40,710 nt of DNA from contig CASFLA010000021.1 of NCBI GenBank assembly GCA_949295415.1, positions 1-40,710 of the forward strand. The letters run 5' to 3'. The translations under genes were made by a program, and so were the position numbers. The notes beneath the pieces are model-generated. The model was given only the letters and a program-made list of their open reading frames with translations. It was not told the DNA's origin and did not search any database. This DNA comes from an uncultured Oscillospiraceae bacterium. GTDB lineage: Bacteria; Bacillota; Clostridia; Oscillospirales; Acutalibacteraceae. Below are positions 1 through 8,509 of this stretch, one piece after another. Positions within the stretch are counted from its first letter, which is position 1; each line of letters begins with the position of its first letter.

Positions 1-50
1 GCTGTTTTATATCTTTGTTTTTGGACTCCGCAATTCAGTCGCATAGATAG

Positions 51-79
51 CAAAAACCCCGATAAAATCGGGGTTTTTG
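51..79 (-). terminator. Rho-independent terminator of the serine tRNA operon
   Basis: A perfect 13-bp inverted repeat (51-63 with 67-79) has a 3-nt loop. On the minus strand the 3' arm ends in GGGGTTTTT, giving a GC stem with a U run. It lies 30 nt past the CCA end of tRNA-Ser(GCU). Because the arms begin and end in A/T runs it could also stop plus-strand transcripts entering from the left. Confidence 0.88.
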
Positions 80-80
80 C

Positions 81-103
81 GGAACATATCTTTTTTATGT
101 TCC
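81..103 (-). other. Stem-loop between tRNA-Ser(GCU) and the terminator
   Basis: GGAACATA (81-88) pairs perfectly with TATGTTCC (96-103) around a 7-nt loop. It sits 5 nt past the tRNA CCA end and 1 nt before the terminator arm on the transcribed strand. A role in tRNA 3'-trailer processing or protection is inference. Confidence 0.55.
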
Positions 104-108
104 TATTA

Positions 109-199
109 TGGCGGAGCAGGAGAGATTTGAACTCTCGCGCCGGTTACCCGACCTACGCCCTTAGCAGGGGCGCCTCTTCACCAACTTGAGTACTACTCC
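109..199 (-). tRNA. tRNA-Ser (anticodon GCU)
   Basis: The reverse complement folds as a class II tRNA: acceptor GGAGTAG/CTGCTCC with one G-U pair, D arm CTC...GAG, anticodon stem CGCCC/GGGCG around loop CTGCTAA (anticodon GCU), a long variable arm, T arm GAGAG/CTCTC with TTCAAAT loop, discriminator G and an encoded CCA at 109-111. The long variable arm and the anticodon both indicate serine. It reads AGC/AGU codons. Confidence 0.96.
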
Positions 200-214
200 A
201 TGTTGCCGAACTAT

Positions 215-240
215 CTAAAATCGAGTTAACGATTATTTAG
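215..240 (-). other. Inter-tRNA hairpin
   Basis: In the 49-nt spacer between the two tRNAs, CTAAA/TTTAG and ATCG/CGAT form a 9-bp stem with a 2-nt bulge and a 6-nt loop. This fits a processing spacer in a dicistronic tRNA precursor. Function is inferred only from position. Confidence 0.4.
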
Positions 241-248
241 TTTAAAAA

Positions 249-337
249 TGGCGGAGAGGAAGGGATTCGAACCCTTGTGGGATTGCTCCCAAACGGTTTT
301 CAAGACCGCCTCGTTATGACCACTTCGATACCTCTCC
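249..337 (-). tRNA. tRNA-Ser (anticodon UGA)
   Basis: The reverse complement folds as a class II tRNA: acceptor GGAGAGG/CCTCTCC, D arm TCG...CGA, anticodon stem GCGGT/ACCGT around loop CTTGAAA (anticodon UGA), long variable arm, T arm AAGGG/CCCTT with TTCGAAT loop, discriminator G and encoded CCA at 249-251. Bases 36-38 are AAA, the recognition signature for MiaA (i6A37) followed by MiaB (ms2i6A37). Both enzymes are encoded in this window. It is the promoter-proximal member of the tRNA pair. Confidence 0.96.
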
Positions 338-380
338 GTTTATTGTTTGCGCCCCTAAACCTAATTAAAGGCGCTTAAAG

Positions 381-409
381 ATATTACCATAAATAAAGGG
401 CATTGTCAA
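381..409 (-). promoter_or_regulatory. Sigma-A promoter of the serine tRNA operon
   Basis: On the minus strand TTGACA (409-404) is separated by exactly 17 nt from TAATAT (386-381), a near-consensus sigma-A promoter. It lies about 45 nt upstream of the tRNA-Ser(UGA) 5' end, with an AT-rich leader in between. Confidence 0.88.
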
Positions 410-531
410 CACCTTTTAACAAAATTTTAACTCTTTAAAATACCTGCTTTTTTGGGCGGTGGCGCGAGTGTTTTTTGGAGTTTGCTTTCTGAAAGTATTT
501 TCACTATTTTAAACTTTACTCCAAATACATC

Positions 532-560
532 TTGAACTTGAAATGATTTTAAGATATAAT
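532..560 (+). promoter_or_regulatory. Sigma-A promoter of the miaB operon
   Basis: TTGAAC (532-537), a 17-nt spacer and a perfect TATAAT (555-560) predict transcription starting near 567. The ATG at 543 opens the longest miaB frame but lies inside this promoter, so it would not be in the message. That supports the TTG at 603. The rest of 338-602 holds only the divergent tRNA promoter and AT-rich spacer. Confidence 0.75.
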
Positions 561-602
561 AATTTAGAATATGGAGAAGTATGTCTTGTGGGGAGTGAAA
601 TT

Positions 603-2009
603 TTGGAAACTTGTGTAAAAGAGCATAATGCCGAAGCTGTTTTATCTGAGCAGTTCGGCTATGCCGCCCGTGTTAAAGAGATAGTAACTAATAAATATAA
701 TCATCAACTGCTTGCCTATGTTCATACCTTTGGCTGTCAGCAGAATGTCAGCGACAGTGAGAGGCTGAAGGGTTTATCAGAACTTATGGGCTACGGTTTT
801 ACCGAAAAGCTTGAAGAAGCAGACCTCGTTTTATATAATACATGTGCGGTCCGCGAGCACGCTGAGGATAGAGTTTTTGGTAATGTTGGCATATTAAAGG
901 CTTTGAAAAAGGAAAAACCGGATATGCTTATCTGCGTTTGCGGCTGCATGGCTCAGCAACCGCGCATAGCCGAAAAGATTAAGAAAAGCTATCCTTATGT
1001 TGATATTTTATTCGGAACTCAGGTTCGCTACCGCTTTGCCGAGTTTGTTTATAAAAAGCTTGTTTTCGGCAAACGAATTTTTGAGAATGCTGAATGCGAG
1101 CATGAGGTTTATGAGGGAATACCCCTAAAGCGTGATGGGACCTTTAAAGCCTGGCTTCCTATTATGGAGGGCTGCAACAACTTTTGTTCCTACTGCATTG
1201 TCCCTTATGTCAGAGGCAGGGAGCATTCCAGAACTCCTGAGGCGGTTATAAATGAGGCAAAAATGTTGCTTTCATCGGGCGCTAAAGAAATTATGCTGTT
1301 AGGGCAGAATGTTAATTCCTACGGTCTTGGCAACAGCTCAATGAATTTTGCTGAATTATTGAGGGAAATAAACGCTTTAGAGGGCGATTTCAGAATAAGA
1401 TTTATGACCTCGCACCCAAAGGATTGCTCTGAGGAGTTGCTTATAGCTATGAGTGAGTGCGAAAAGGTTGAAAAACATCTGCATCTGCCTGTTCAATGCG
1501 GCAGTAACCGCATATTAAAACTTATGAACCGCAGATATACTAAGGAGCAGTATCTAAAGCTTATCAAAAAGGCAAAAGAGCTTATGCCTGATATTACCTT
1601 TACAAGCGATATTATAGTTGGCTTCCCCGGCGAAACCGAGGAGGATTTTAATGAAACAATGTCACTTATAGAAGAGGTCAGATATCATTCACTCTTTACC
1701 TTTATATTCTCTAAAAGGCCGGGAACTCCCGCAGCCGAGATGGAGGATAATGAATTAAAAGAAGATAAATCAAGAAGATTTGCTTCGTTGCTTAAAAAGC
1801 AGGAAGAAATTTCAAGAGAAATGAATCCGAGCTTCATCGGAAAAAGGGTAAAGCTTCTTATAGAAGAACAGGGCGAAAACGGCGAAATTATCGGTCGTTC
1901 TTTAGAAAATTTAGTTGTTCATATTAAAGGTTCAAGGCAAGATATAGGCAATTTTGTCTTGGCTGAAATAACAGAATTTGACGGCGTTTTGCACGGCGTT
2001 AAAATTTAA
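603..2009 (+). CDS. miaB: tRNA-2-methylthio-N6-dimethylallyladenosine synthase MiaB
   Basis: Radical-SAM methylthiotransferase that converts i6A37 to ms2i6A37 in tRNAs reading UNN codons, acting after MiaA. The N-terminal UPF0004 domain carries the three Cys motifs (TFGC, YNTC, VCGC) for the auxiliary 4Fe-4S cluster. The radical-SAM CxxxCxxC follows in GCNNFCSYC, and the C-terminus is TRAM-like. The start is set at TTG 603, giving 468 aa. GGGGAG at 590-595 lies 7 nt upstream, and a sigma-A promoter at 532-560 puts the transcript start downstream of the alternative ATG at 543. GTG 588 is a less likely alternative. The common GCQMN is GCQQN here. It is the first gene of a long plus-strand run, 13 nt before the ricA-like gene, as in Bacillus (ymcB-ymcA). 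The family is certain; the start is likely. Confidence 0.93.
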   Translation: METCVKEHNAEAVLSEQFGYAARVKEIVTNKYNHQLLAYVHTFGCQQNVSDSERLKGLSELMGYGFTEKLEEADLVLYNTCAVREHAEDRVFGNVGILKALKKEKPDMLICVCGCMAQQPRIAEKIKKSYPYVDILFGTQVRYRFAEFVYKKLVFGKRIFENAECEHEVYEGIPLKRDGTFKAWLPIMEGCNNFCSYCIVPYVRGREHSRTPEAVINEAKMLLSSGAKEIMLLGQNVNSYGLGNSSMNFAELLREINALEGDFRIRFMTSHPKDCSEELLIAMSECEKVEKHLHLPVQCGSNRILKLMNRRYTKEQYLKLIKKAKELMPDITFTSDIIVGFPGETEEDFNETMSLIEEVRYHSLFTFIFSKRPGTPAAEMEDNELKEDKSRRFASLLKKQEEISREMNPSFIGKRVKLLIEEQGENGEIIGRSLENLVVHIKGSRQDIGNFVLAEITEFDGVLHGVKI

Positions 2010-2022
2010 AGGAGTAATAAAA

Positions 2023-2430
2023 ATGGATGTAATTAAAGCAGCAAGAAACTTAGGTGCCGCTATTCAGGCCGACGAGAAATACAAGGTATATACGGAAGCC
2101 AAGAAAAAGAGTGATGAGGATAAAGATCTTCAGGCTTTAATTGGCGAGTTTAATATGGCAAAAATGAATATTGATGCCGAAATCAACAAGGAAGAAAATG
2201 AGCGCGACCAGGAGAAAATCAGAGAGTTTAATGTTACCTTGCGCCAGATTTACGGCAAGGTTATGTGCAACGATTCTATGATTGAGTTCAATAAAGCTAA
2301 AAATGATTTTGAGGGCCTTTTGCGCCATATGAACGGCATTATTGAAATGTGCTGCGAAGGGGCTGACCCCGAGACCTGCGAGCCTTCGGAATGCACAGGT
2401 AGCTGCGCTACCTGCGGCGGATGCCACTAA
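2023..2430 (+). CDS. ricA: RicA/YlbF-family protein with cysteine-rich tail
   Basis: A 135-aa, mostly helical, charged protein of the Com_YlbF/YmcA family. In Bacillus subtilis RicA (YmcA), RicF and RicT form a complex carrying 4Fe-4S clusters that influences RNase Y-dependent mRNA maturation and, through it, biofilm, competence and sporulation. The position directly after miaB matches ymcB-ymcA in Bacillus. The last 26 residues hold seven cysteines (about 110, 111, 119, 124, 128, 131 and 134) and end in CGGCH, a dense potential metal or Fe-S site. The start is ATG 2023, with AAAGGAG about 9 nt upstream. A longer frame from 1978 overlaps miaB and has no such site. Whether it is the RicA or RicF ortholog is not certain. 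Confidence 0.8.
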   Translation: MDVIKAARNLGAAIQADEKYKVYTEAKKKSDEDKDLQALIGEFNMAKMNIDAEINKEENERDQEKIREFNVTLRQIYGKVMCNDSMIEFNKAKNDFEGLLRHMNGIIEMCCEGADPETCEPSECTGSCATCGGCH

Positions 2431-2465
2431 TTATTTGTTAGTATTTAAAAGGGTGGGAACTAAAG

Positions 2466-5075
2466 TTGGCTGAATTATCACCGATGATGAAGCAGTATCT
2501 TGAAATTAAAGAACAGAATAAAGATTGCCTGCTGTTTTTCAGAGTCGGCGATTTCTATGAAATGTTCTATGATGACGCTGTTACCGCTTCAAAAGAATTA
2601 GAACTTGTTTTAACAGGAAAAGACTGCGGTCAGACCGAAAGAGCACCGATGTGCGGCGTTCCTTACCATAGCTGCGAGGGTTATATTGCAAGGCTTATTG
2701 AAAAGGGCTACCGCGTCGCTATATGCGAGCAGACTGAGGATCCCGCAACCGCAAAGGGTTTAGTTAGACGCGATGTTGTCAGAATCGTAACTCCGGGAAC
2801 TGTTTTAGAGGATAGTATGCTCGATGAATCGCGCAACAACTATCTTGCAGCAATCTGCATAGGCAAGCGTGAGTTTGGCCTTTGCTTTGTTGATGTTTCA
2901 ACGGGAGCTGTCAATATAACCTCTCAAAAGGGCAGTGATGCGCTTAGGAGAGTTTTAGGCGAGCTTGGCCGCTTTGCGCCTAAAGAGATTGTAACTGTCA
3001 AAGAGGTTTCTGAGATAAAGGAACTTAGCAGCTTTATTAAGGATAGGCTGCAATGCTGTGTTTCGGTTATTGACGCTGAATGCTTTGATGCAGGAATAGC
3101 CGAAATCTCGGTTTTAAACCATTTTGGAAAAGATTTTCTCAAAAACAAAGGAATTGACCCTACGGATTATGCAGTTCGCGCTTTGGGAGCCGCTGTAAAT
3201 TATCTTAAAAAGACTCAGATAAACGGTATGGAGCGCATAAGTGATGCTACATACTACAAAGAAAACGAGTTTATGAGCCTGGGACTTGGAACTATGCGCA
3301 ATTTGGAGCTTTGCGAAAATATGCGCACTAAGGAAAAGCGCGGCTCACTGCTTTGGGTTGTTGATAAAACCAAAACCGCTATGGGTAAGCGCTTAATCCG
3401 TAAATGGATTGAGCAGCCGCTTATGGAAATAATGGCTATTGAGTCAAGGCTTAACAGTGTTGATGAAATGCTCGGCAATACTGTTGCTTTGGGCGAGCTT
3501 CGAGAGATGCTGAGTGATGTTCATGATTTAGAGCGTCTTATGACCCGTATTGTTTATGGAACCGCAGGCGGCAGAGAGCTTCGCTCACTTTGCTATACAA
3601 TGCAGAAATTACCTATCATAAAAGCGGCTTTATCGGGCTTTTCGAGCAGGATGCTCCGGAATATTGCCGCAGATATTGACCTTTTGGAAGATATTTGTGC
3701 GCTCATTGATGCCGCAATCGTTGATGAGCCTCCGTTCTCTGTTCGCGAGGGTGGAATAATCCGCGAGGGCTATAACGAGGATGTTGACCTTCTCAGAAAT
3801 GATATGGTTGGCGGCAAGGATATTATCGCAAATATCGAACTCGAAGAAAGAGAAAAAACAGGTATTAAGACTTTAAAAGTCAGATACAACAAGGTCTTTG
3901 GTTATTATATAGAGGTAACTAATGCCTTTAAGGATTTAGTTCCTGATACATATATAAGAAAGCAGACGCTTACTAACTGCGAACGTTATATTACCGATGA
4001 ACTCAAAACTCTTGAAGCAAGAGTTTTAGGTGCAAGAGAACGCAGTATTCAGCTTGAATTTGCTATTTTTGACGGAATAAGAAAAACAGTTGCTGAGGCT
4101 CTGCCGAGAGTTCAGGCAACCGCAGATGCTATTGCAGCTGCCGATGTTTTGGCATCGTTTGCAGAGGTTTCGCTTAAGAATAATTACTGCAGACCAACCC
4201 TTAATGTTTCGGGAAACCTTAACATTATTGAGGGAAGGCATCCCGTTGTTGAGCTGTTAAGCTCGGCACCCTTTGTTCCGAACGACACTTTGCTCGATGT
4301 TGGCAGTAATCGTTGCGCTATTATAACCGGTCCTAATATGGCGGGTAAATCAACTTATATGCGTCAGGTTGCAATCATAGTGCTTATGGCACAAATCGGT
4401 TGCTTTGTTCCTGCTTCTTCAGCAGATATTTCTATTACCGATGCCGTATTTACAAGAGTTGGCGCATCGGACGATTTGGCATCGGGTCAGTCAACCTTTA
4501 TGGTAGAGATGAGTGAGGTTGCCGAGATACTTAAAAATGCAACCAGTAAGAGCCTGCTTATTCTTGATGAAATCGGCAGAGGCACCTCGACTTATGACGG
4601 TATGTCAATTGCGCGCGCAGTGCTTGAATATGCAAGCGATAAGAAGAAAATCGGTGCAAAAACTCTTTTTGCAACCCATTACCACGAGCTTACCTCTTTG
4701 GAGGGTCAGCTTGACGGGGTTAAAAACTATAACATAGCCGTTAAAAAGCGCGGCGATGATATAACCTTCCTGCGCAGAATTGTTCGCGGTGGTGCTGATG
4801 ATAGTTATGGTGTTGAGGTTGCTAAGCTTTCGGGTATTCCCGAAACAGTTATAAACCGTGCAAAAGAAATTCTGCAGGGCCTTGAAAGCGGAGAGGGAGC
4901 TGTTTACAGCCGCTCTATAACAGGCGATGAGGCTGATATGCAGATGACCTTTGAGCTTCACGGTGCAAAGCAACTGCTTGAAGAACTAAAGCTTTTAGAT
5001 GTTAACACATTGACGCCTATTGAATGTATGACGGCACTTAACGATTTTGTTAAAAAGGCTAAAGAAATAAAGTAA
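2466..5075 (+). CDS. mutS: DNA mismatch repair protein MutS
   Basis: An 869-aa MutS of normal length. It recognises base-base mismatches and small loops and, with ATP, recruits MutL. The N-terminal mismatch-binding motif GDFYEMF (residues 28-34) supplies the Phe and Glu that contact the mismatch. Connector, lever and clamp domains follow. The ATPase domain has Walker A GPNMAGKS from residue 622 and Walker B LLILDEIGRGTST near 698, followed by the ATHYHELT signature. The start is TTG 2466, with GGGTGG about 10 nt upstream; the first residues (MAELSPMMKQYLEIKEQ) match the family N-terminus. It is followed after 11 nt by a small membrane protein and then mutL, so the two repair genes are probably co-transcribed. 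Confidence 0.97.
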   Translation: MAELSPMMKQYLEIKEQNKDCLLFFRVGDFYEMFYDDAVTASKELELVLTGKDCGQTERAPMCGVPYHSCEGYIARLIEKGYRVAICEQTEDPATAKGLVRRDVVRIVTPGTVLEDSMLDESRNNYLAAICIGKREFGLCFVDVSTGAVNITSQKGSDALRRVLGELGRFAPKEIVTVKEVSEIKELSSFIKDRLQCCVSVIDAECFDAGIAEISVLNHFGKDFLKNKGIDPTDYAVRALGAAVNYLKKTQINGMERISDATYYKENEFMSLGLGTMRNLELCENMRTKEKRGSLLWVVDKTKTAMGKRLIRKWIEQPLMEIMAIESRLNSVDEMLGNTVALGELREMLSDVHDLERLMTRIVYGTAGGRELRSLCYTMQKLPIIKAALSGFSSRMLRNIAADIDLLEDICALIDAAIVDEPPFSVREGGIIREGYNEDVDLLRNDMVGGKDIIANIELEEREKTGIKTLKVRYNKVFGYYIEVTNAFKDLVPDTYIRKQTLTNCERYITDELKTLEARVLGARERSIQLEFAIFDGIRKTVAEALPRVQATADAIAAADVLASFAEVSLKNNYCRPTLNVSGNLNIIEGRHPVVELLSSAPFVPNDTLLDVGSNRCAIITGPNMAGKSTYMRQVAIIVLMAQIGCFVPASSADISITDAVFTRVGASDDLASGQSTFMVEMSEVAEILKNATSKSLLILDEIGRGTSTYDGMSIARAVLEYASDKKKIGAKTLFATHYHELTSLEGQLDGVKNYNIAVKKRGDDITFLRRIVRGGADDSYGVEVAKLSGIPETVINRAKEILQGLESGEGAVYSRSITGDEADMQMTFELHGAKQLLEELKLLDVNTLTPIECMTALNDFVKKAKEIK

Positions 5076-5086
5076 GGAGAATGACT

Positions 5087-5599
5087 ATGGGAGCAAGATA
5101 TAAACTTTTAGGTAAAAAAAGACATGCGGTTTTGGATTTACCTTGCAATGAGGTTTTAGATACCTTCGAAAAAGCCCTCGTTAATACTGATGGTTCCCTT
5201 TGCGGCAGTGTTGACCGCGAGACAGGCGTTTTTAAGATTGAATATAGAGTTGAGCCTGATAAAAAAGATGTTTATGAAACCTATTGTATGCTCGTTTCTT
5301 TAAAGGAGGTTGAAGGCGATAAAACCCGTATTGATTACGGTTTTGTGTTTGACCGCTTTCTCAATCTTTACACAAGGATTTTATCCTTAATATGCTTTTT
5401 GGTTCCGCTTATGGCGGCAGCATTTTTCTTCCTTAAATTCCATTTAAGTTCTCCTAAAACCTTATTCCTTTATATTCCGCTTTTGCTCATATCGGCATTT
5501 GGTCTTTTCTCATTTATTGCGTATAAAGAGAAAAAGGAAGAAGCAGTTAAAATGGTTAAGGAATTTGAGGAATTGCTTATTTCTGCATTCAATGATTGA
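5087..5599 (+). CDS. Hypothetical protein with two membrane segments
   Basis: A 170-aa protein I do not recognise. Residues 1-95 are soluble and mixed in charge. Two hydrophobic segments follow (about 97-116 and 124-146), then a short Lys/Glu-rich helix at the C-terminus, consistent with a small membrane protein with both ends on the same side. The start is ATG 5087, 7 nt after AAGGAG; the ATG at 5081 is too close to that site. It lies 11 nt after mutS and 34 nt before mutL in the same orientation and is probably transcribed with them. Nothing in the sequence suggests a role in mismatch repair. Confidence 0.75.
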   Translation: MGARYKLLGKKRHAVLDLPCNEVLDTFEKALVNTDGSLCGSVDRETGVFKIEYRVEPDKKDVYETYCMLVSLKEVEGDKTRIDYGFVFDRFLNLYTRILSLICFLVPLMAAAFFFLKFHLSSPKTLFLYIPLLLISAFGLFSFIAYKEKKEEAVKMVKEFEELLISAFND

Positions 5600-5633
5600 T
5601 TTTGATTAAATTCATGATGGGAGGTCGCCTTAT

Positions 5634-7574
5634 ATGTCAATGATCAATGTTTTGCCTAAACAGGTTGCAGAGCTTATAGCTGCAGGTGAGGTCGTTGAAA
5701 GACCGGCATCTGTTATAAAAGAACTTGTTGAAAACTCAATTGATGCGGGCTCAAAAATTGTTACAGTTGAAATTAAAAACGGCGGCGTTACCTTTATGCG
5801 TGTAACTGATAACGGCTCGGGTATTGCAAGGGAGGATGTTACAACAGCTTTTCTGCGCCATGCAACCAGTAAGGTTAAAAAACAAGACGACCTTGATGCT
5901 ATTGCGACTCTGGGCTTCAGAGGAGAGGCGCTTGCAGCAATTTCCTCTGTTTCAAGGGTTGAAATGCTAACCAAAACAGAATCAGAGCAGGTTGGAACGC
6001 TTTATAGAGCAGAGGGTGGCTCTGAAATTTTTGTTGATGATGCCGGTTGCCCCAAGGGAACTACTATCATTATCCGAGATTTGTTTTTTAACACCCCTGC
6101 AAGAATGAAGTTCCTTAAAAAAGATATAACTGAGGGTAACGCTGTTGCCGCTGTTCTTGATAAAATGGCGATGTCTCATCCGGAGGTTTCTATTTCCTTT
6201 ATCCGTGATGGAAAGCAGGCTTTTAAAACCCCCGGTGATAATAACCTTATGTCTGCTATCTATGCGGTTGAGGGCAGGGAGTTTGCGTCCTCGCTAATAG
6301 AGGTTGACGGCGAATTTTCAGGCGTTACAGTTAAAGGCTATGTGTCAAAACCAACTGCCTGCAAGCCTAAAAGAAATGCTCAATCTGTATTCTTGAACGG
6401 AAGATTTGTCCGTTCAGGAACCGTTTGCTCGGCTTTGGAGGCTGCATATAAAAACAGTGTTATGGTGGGTAGATATCCCGCCGCAGTTTTGCATATAACC
6501 GTGCCCTTTGGCGCGGTTGATATAAATGTTCATCCTGCAAAAACCGATGTGCGTTTTTCGGATGAGCGTCGCATTTTTGATGCCGTTATGTTCAGCGTCA
6601 GAAATGCGCTTTTAAAGGGCGATAGCCGCCCTGAGATGACTATGCCCGCTTCTCATAAGCAGATAAGAATGACTGCAGATGAATTCAGGCAGACCGTTAT
6701 CCCTGAAATAGAGAAGGATAGAAACGATGTGCTTTCTCAGTATGAAAAGCTGATTATTAACAGCAAAAATACTGCAGCTTCTAAAAGATTTAGTCAGCCG
6801 GGAATTTCGGGAGGCCCTGCATATACTTCTTATAATCCCGAACCCAAAAAGCAACAGAATGAGGATGTTGTTTTCGGCAATCTCAATGAGAAGTTTTTAT
6901 CTGTCAGTAAGGCGGAAGAGCCTGTAAATGAGCCTCTGATAAAGGCACCTATGGTTGCAGAGCAACCCGTTGAACCCGTTGCGGAGAAAAAAGAGCCCGA
7001 AACCTTAGATTCTAATATAGAATATATCGGAGAGGCGTTTAAAACTTATATAATAGTCCGCCGCGATGAAAGCCTTTATTTGATAGACAAGCATGCGGCA
7101 CATGAGCGCATTATTTTCAATAAATTAAAACGCGAGGATGGGACCGCTCCTCAGCTTTTGCTTGAGCCTATAAGAGTAACCTTGGGCAAAGAGGAATATT
7201 CGGTTGTTCTTGATAATTTAGAGCTTTATGAAAAATGTGGCTTTGAGCTTGATGATTTCGGCGACGGAACGGTTATAGTTCGTTCGGTGCCTTCAGTGCT
7301 ATCGGGTGAGGAGGTTTCCTCGCTTATTATTGAGGCGGCAGAGGCGCTGGTTTTAAAGAAAACAATCGAGCTTGACCGCTTGGAGCGCATCTTCGAAACT
7401 ATGGCTTGCAGAGCTGCAGTTAAAGCAGGCAACATTTCTTCTTCACCTGAACTTTTAGCGTTGGCAAAAACGGTTTTAGAGGATGAAAACATAATGTATT
7501 GTCCTCATGGCAGGCCCGTTGCTATCGAGCTTAAGAAAAAAGAAATAGAAAAGCAGTTTGGCAGGATACAATGA
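5634..7574 (+). CDS. mutL: DNA mismatch repair protein MutL
   Basis: A 646-aa MutL that couples MutS mismatch recognition to strand incision. The N-terminal GHKL ATPase has ELVENSIDAGS, DNGSGI and LGFRGEAL. A low-complexity linker at about 370-460 leads to the C-terminal dimerisation/endonuclease domain. The endonuclease motif reads DKHAAHERIIFN (485-496) instead of DQHA(x)2E(x)4E: Asp, His and the first Glu are kept, Gln is Lys, and the last Glu is Asn. The supporting motifs ACRAAVKAG and CPHGRP near the end are present, so a nicking MutL, as in bacteria lacking MutH, is likely. GGGAGG lies 9 nt before ATG 5634. The stop overlaps the miaA start by 4 nt. Confidence 0.96.
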   Translation: MSMINVLPKQVAELIAAGEVVERPASVIKELVENSIDAGSKIVTVEIKNGGVTFMRVTDNGSGIAREDVTTAFLRHATSKVKKQDDLDAIATLGFRGEALAAISSVSRVEMLTKTESEQVGTLYRAEGGSEIFVDDAGCPKGTTIIIRDLFFNTPARMKFLKKDITEGNAVAAVLDKMAMSHPEVSISFIRDGKQAFKTPGDNNLMSAIYAVEGREFASSLIEVDGEFSGVTVKGYVSKPTACKPKRNAQSVFLNGRFVRSGTVCSALEAAYKNSVMVGRYPAAVLHITVPFGAVDINVHPAKTDVRFSDERRIFDAVMFSVRNALLKGDSRPEMTMPASHKQIRMTADEFRQTVIPEIEKDRNDVLSQYEKLIINSKNTAASKRFSQPGISGGPAYTSYNPEPKKQQNEDVVFGNLNEKFLSVSKAEEPVNEPLIKAPMVAEQPVEPVAEKKEPETLDSNIEYIGEAFKTYIIVRRDESLYLIDKHAAHERIIFNKLKREDGTAPQLLLEPIRVTLGKEEYSVVLDNLELYEKCGFELDDFGDGTVIVRSVPSVLSGEEVSSLIIEAAEALVLKKTIELDRLERIFETMACRAAVKAGNISSSPELLALAKTVLEDENIMYCPHGRPVAIELKKKEIEKQFGRIQ

Positions 7575-8509
7575 TGGAAAAGCAGAAAATCATCGTTGTT
7601 GTTGGCCCTACTGCCGCAGGTAAAACCGCTCTAGGTATAAAGCTTGCCGAACATTTTAACGGAGAGGTTGTTTCTGCCGATTCGATGCAGGTTTATAAGA
7701 ATATGCCGATTGCATCAGCGGCAGTAACCAAAGAGGAGATGGGGAATATCCCTCATCATCTTGTCGGTATTTTAGAGCCAACCGAAAAATTCTCGGTTGC
7801 CGAGTTTATAAAGCTTGCCGAAAAGGCGATTTCAGATATTGCAAATAAAGGCAAACTGCCGATAATAGTCGGCGGAACGGGGTTATATATTGATTCGCTT
7901 ATAAACGGCATCGATTTCCCGTCTGAAGACTGCTCTAAGGTTAGGGAAGAGCTTGAAGCGAGAGCAAGGGAAAAGGGTATAGAAGGCCTTTTTGATGAAT
8001 TGAGAGGTATTGACCCAAATACCGCAGAAAAGCTGCATTTAAACGATAAAAAGAGGATAATCAGAGCGCTTGAGGTTTATTATATCCATAATAAAACGAT
8101 GAGCGAATTAAATTTAGAATCCAAGAAGAACGGAACAAAATATGAGCCCGTTTTTATTGGAATAACCTATGAAAACCGCGAGCTTTTGTATGACAGAATC
8201 AACTGCAGAGTTGATATTATGCTTGAAAATGGGCTTATTGATGAAGCCAAAGCGGCTTATGAAAGTTCGTTTTCAAAAACTGCAGTTCAGGCTATAGGTC
8301 ATAAGGAATTATTCCCTTATTTCAAGGGGGAAAAAACCTTACAAGAGGCCTTGGAAACTTTAAAGCAGGAAACAAGAAGATATGCCAAAAGGCAGTTGAC
8401 ATGGTTCCGCAGAAACGAAAATATAAATTGGATTTATGCCGATAAAACAGATAATGCGGCAGAAGAAGCAATTAAGATTATAGAAAAGGCAGGAACACGC
8501 GTTGAATAA
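7571..8509 (+). CDS. miaA: tRNA dimethylallyltransferase MiaA
   Basis: A 312-aa MiaA. It transfers the dimethylallyl group from DMAPP to N6 of A37 in tRNAs with A36-A37-A38, making the substrate for MiaB. The P-loop GPTAAGKT is at residues 12-19, followed by the catalytic-region motif SADSMQVY and later GGTGLY. ATG 7571 overlaps the mutL stop (ATGA), suggesting translational coupling. The 3' end overlaps the next gene by 8 nt. tRNA-Ser(UGA) at 249-337 fits its recognition rule. Length and motifs are normal for the family. Confidence 0.97.
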   Translation: MMEKQKIIVVVGPTAAGKTALGIKLAEHFNGEVVSADSMQVYKNMPIASAAVTKEEMGNIPHHLVGILEPTEKFSVAEFIKLAEKAISDIANKGKLPIIVGGTGLYIDSLINGIDFPSEDCSKVREELEARAREKGIEGLFDELRGIDPNTAEKLHLNDKKRIIRALEVYYIHNKTMSELNLESKKNGTKYEPVFIGITYENRELLYDRINCRVDIMLENGLIDEAKAAYESSFSKTAVQAIGHKELFPYFKGEKTLQEALETLKQETRRYAKRQLTWFRRNENINWIYADKTDNAAEEAIKIIEKAGTRVE

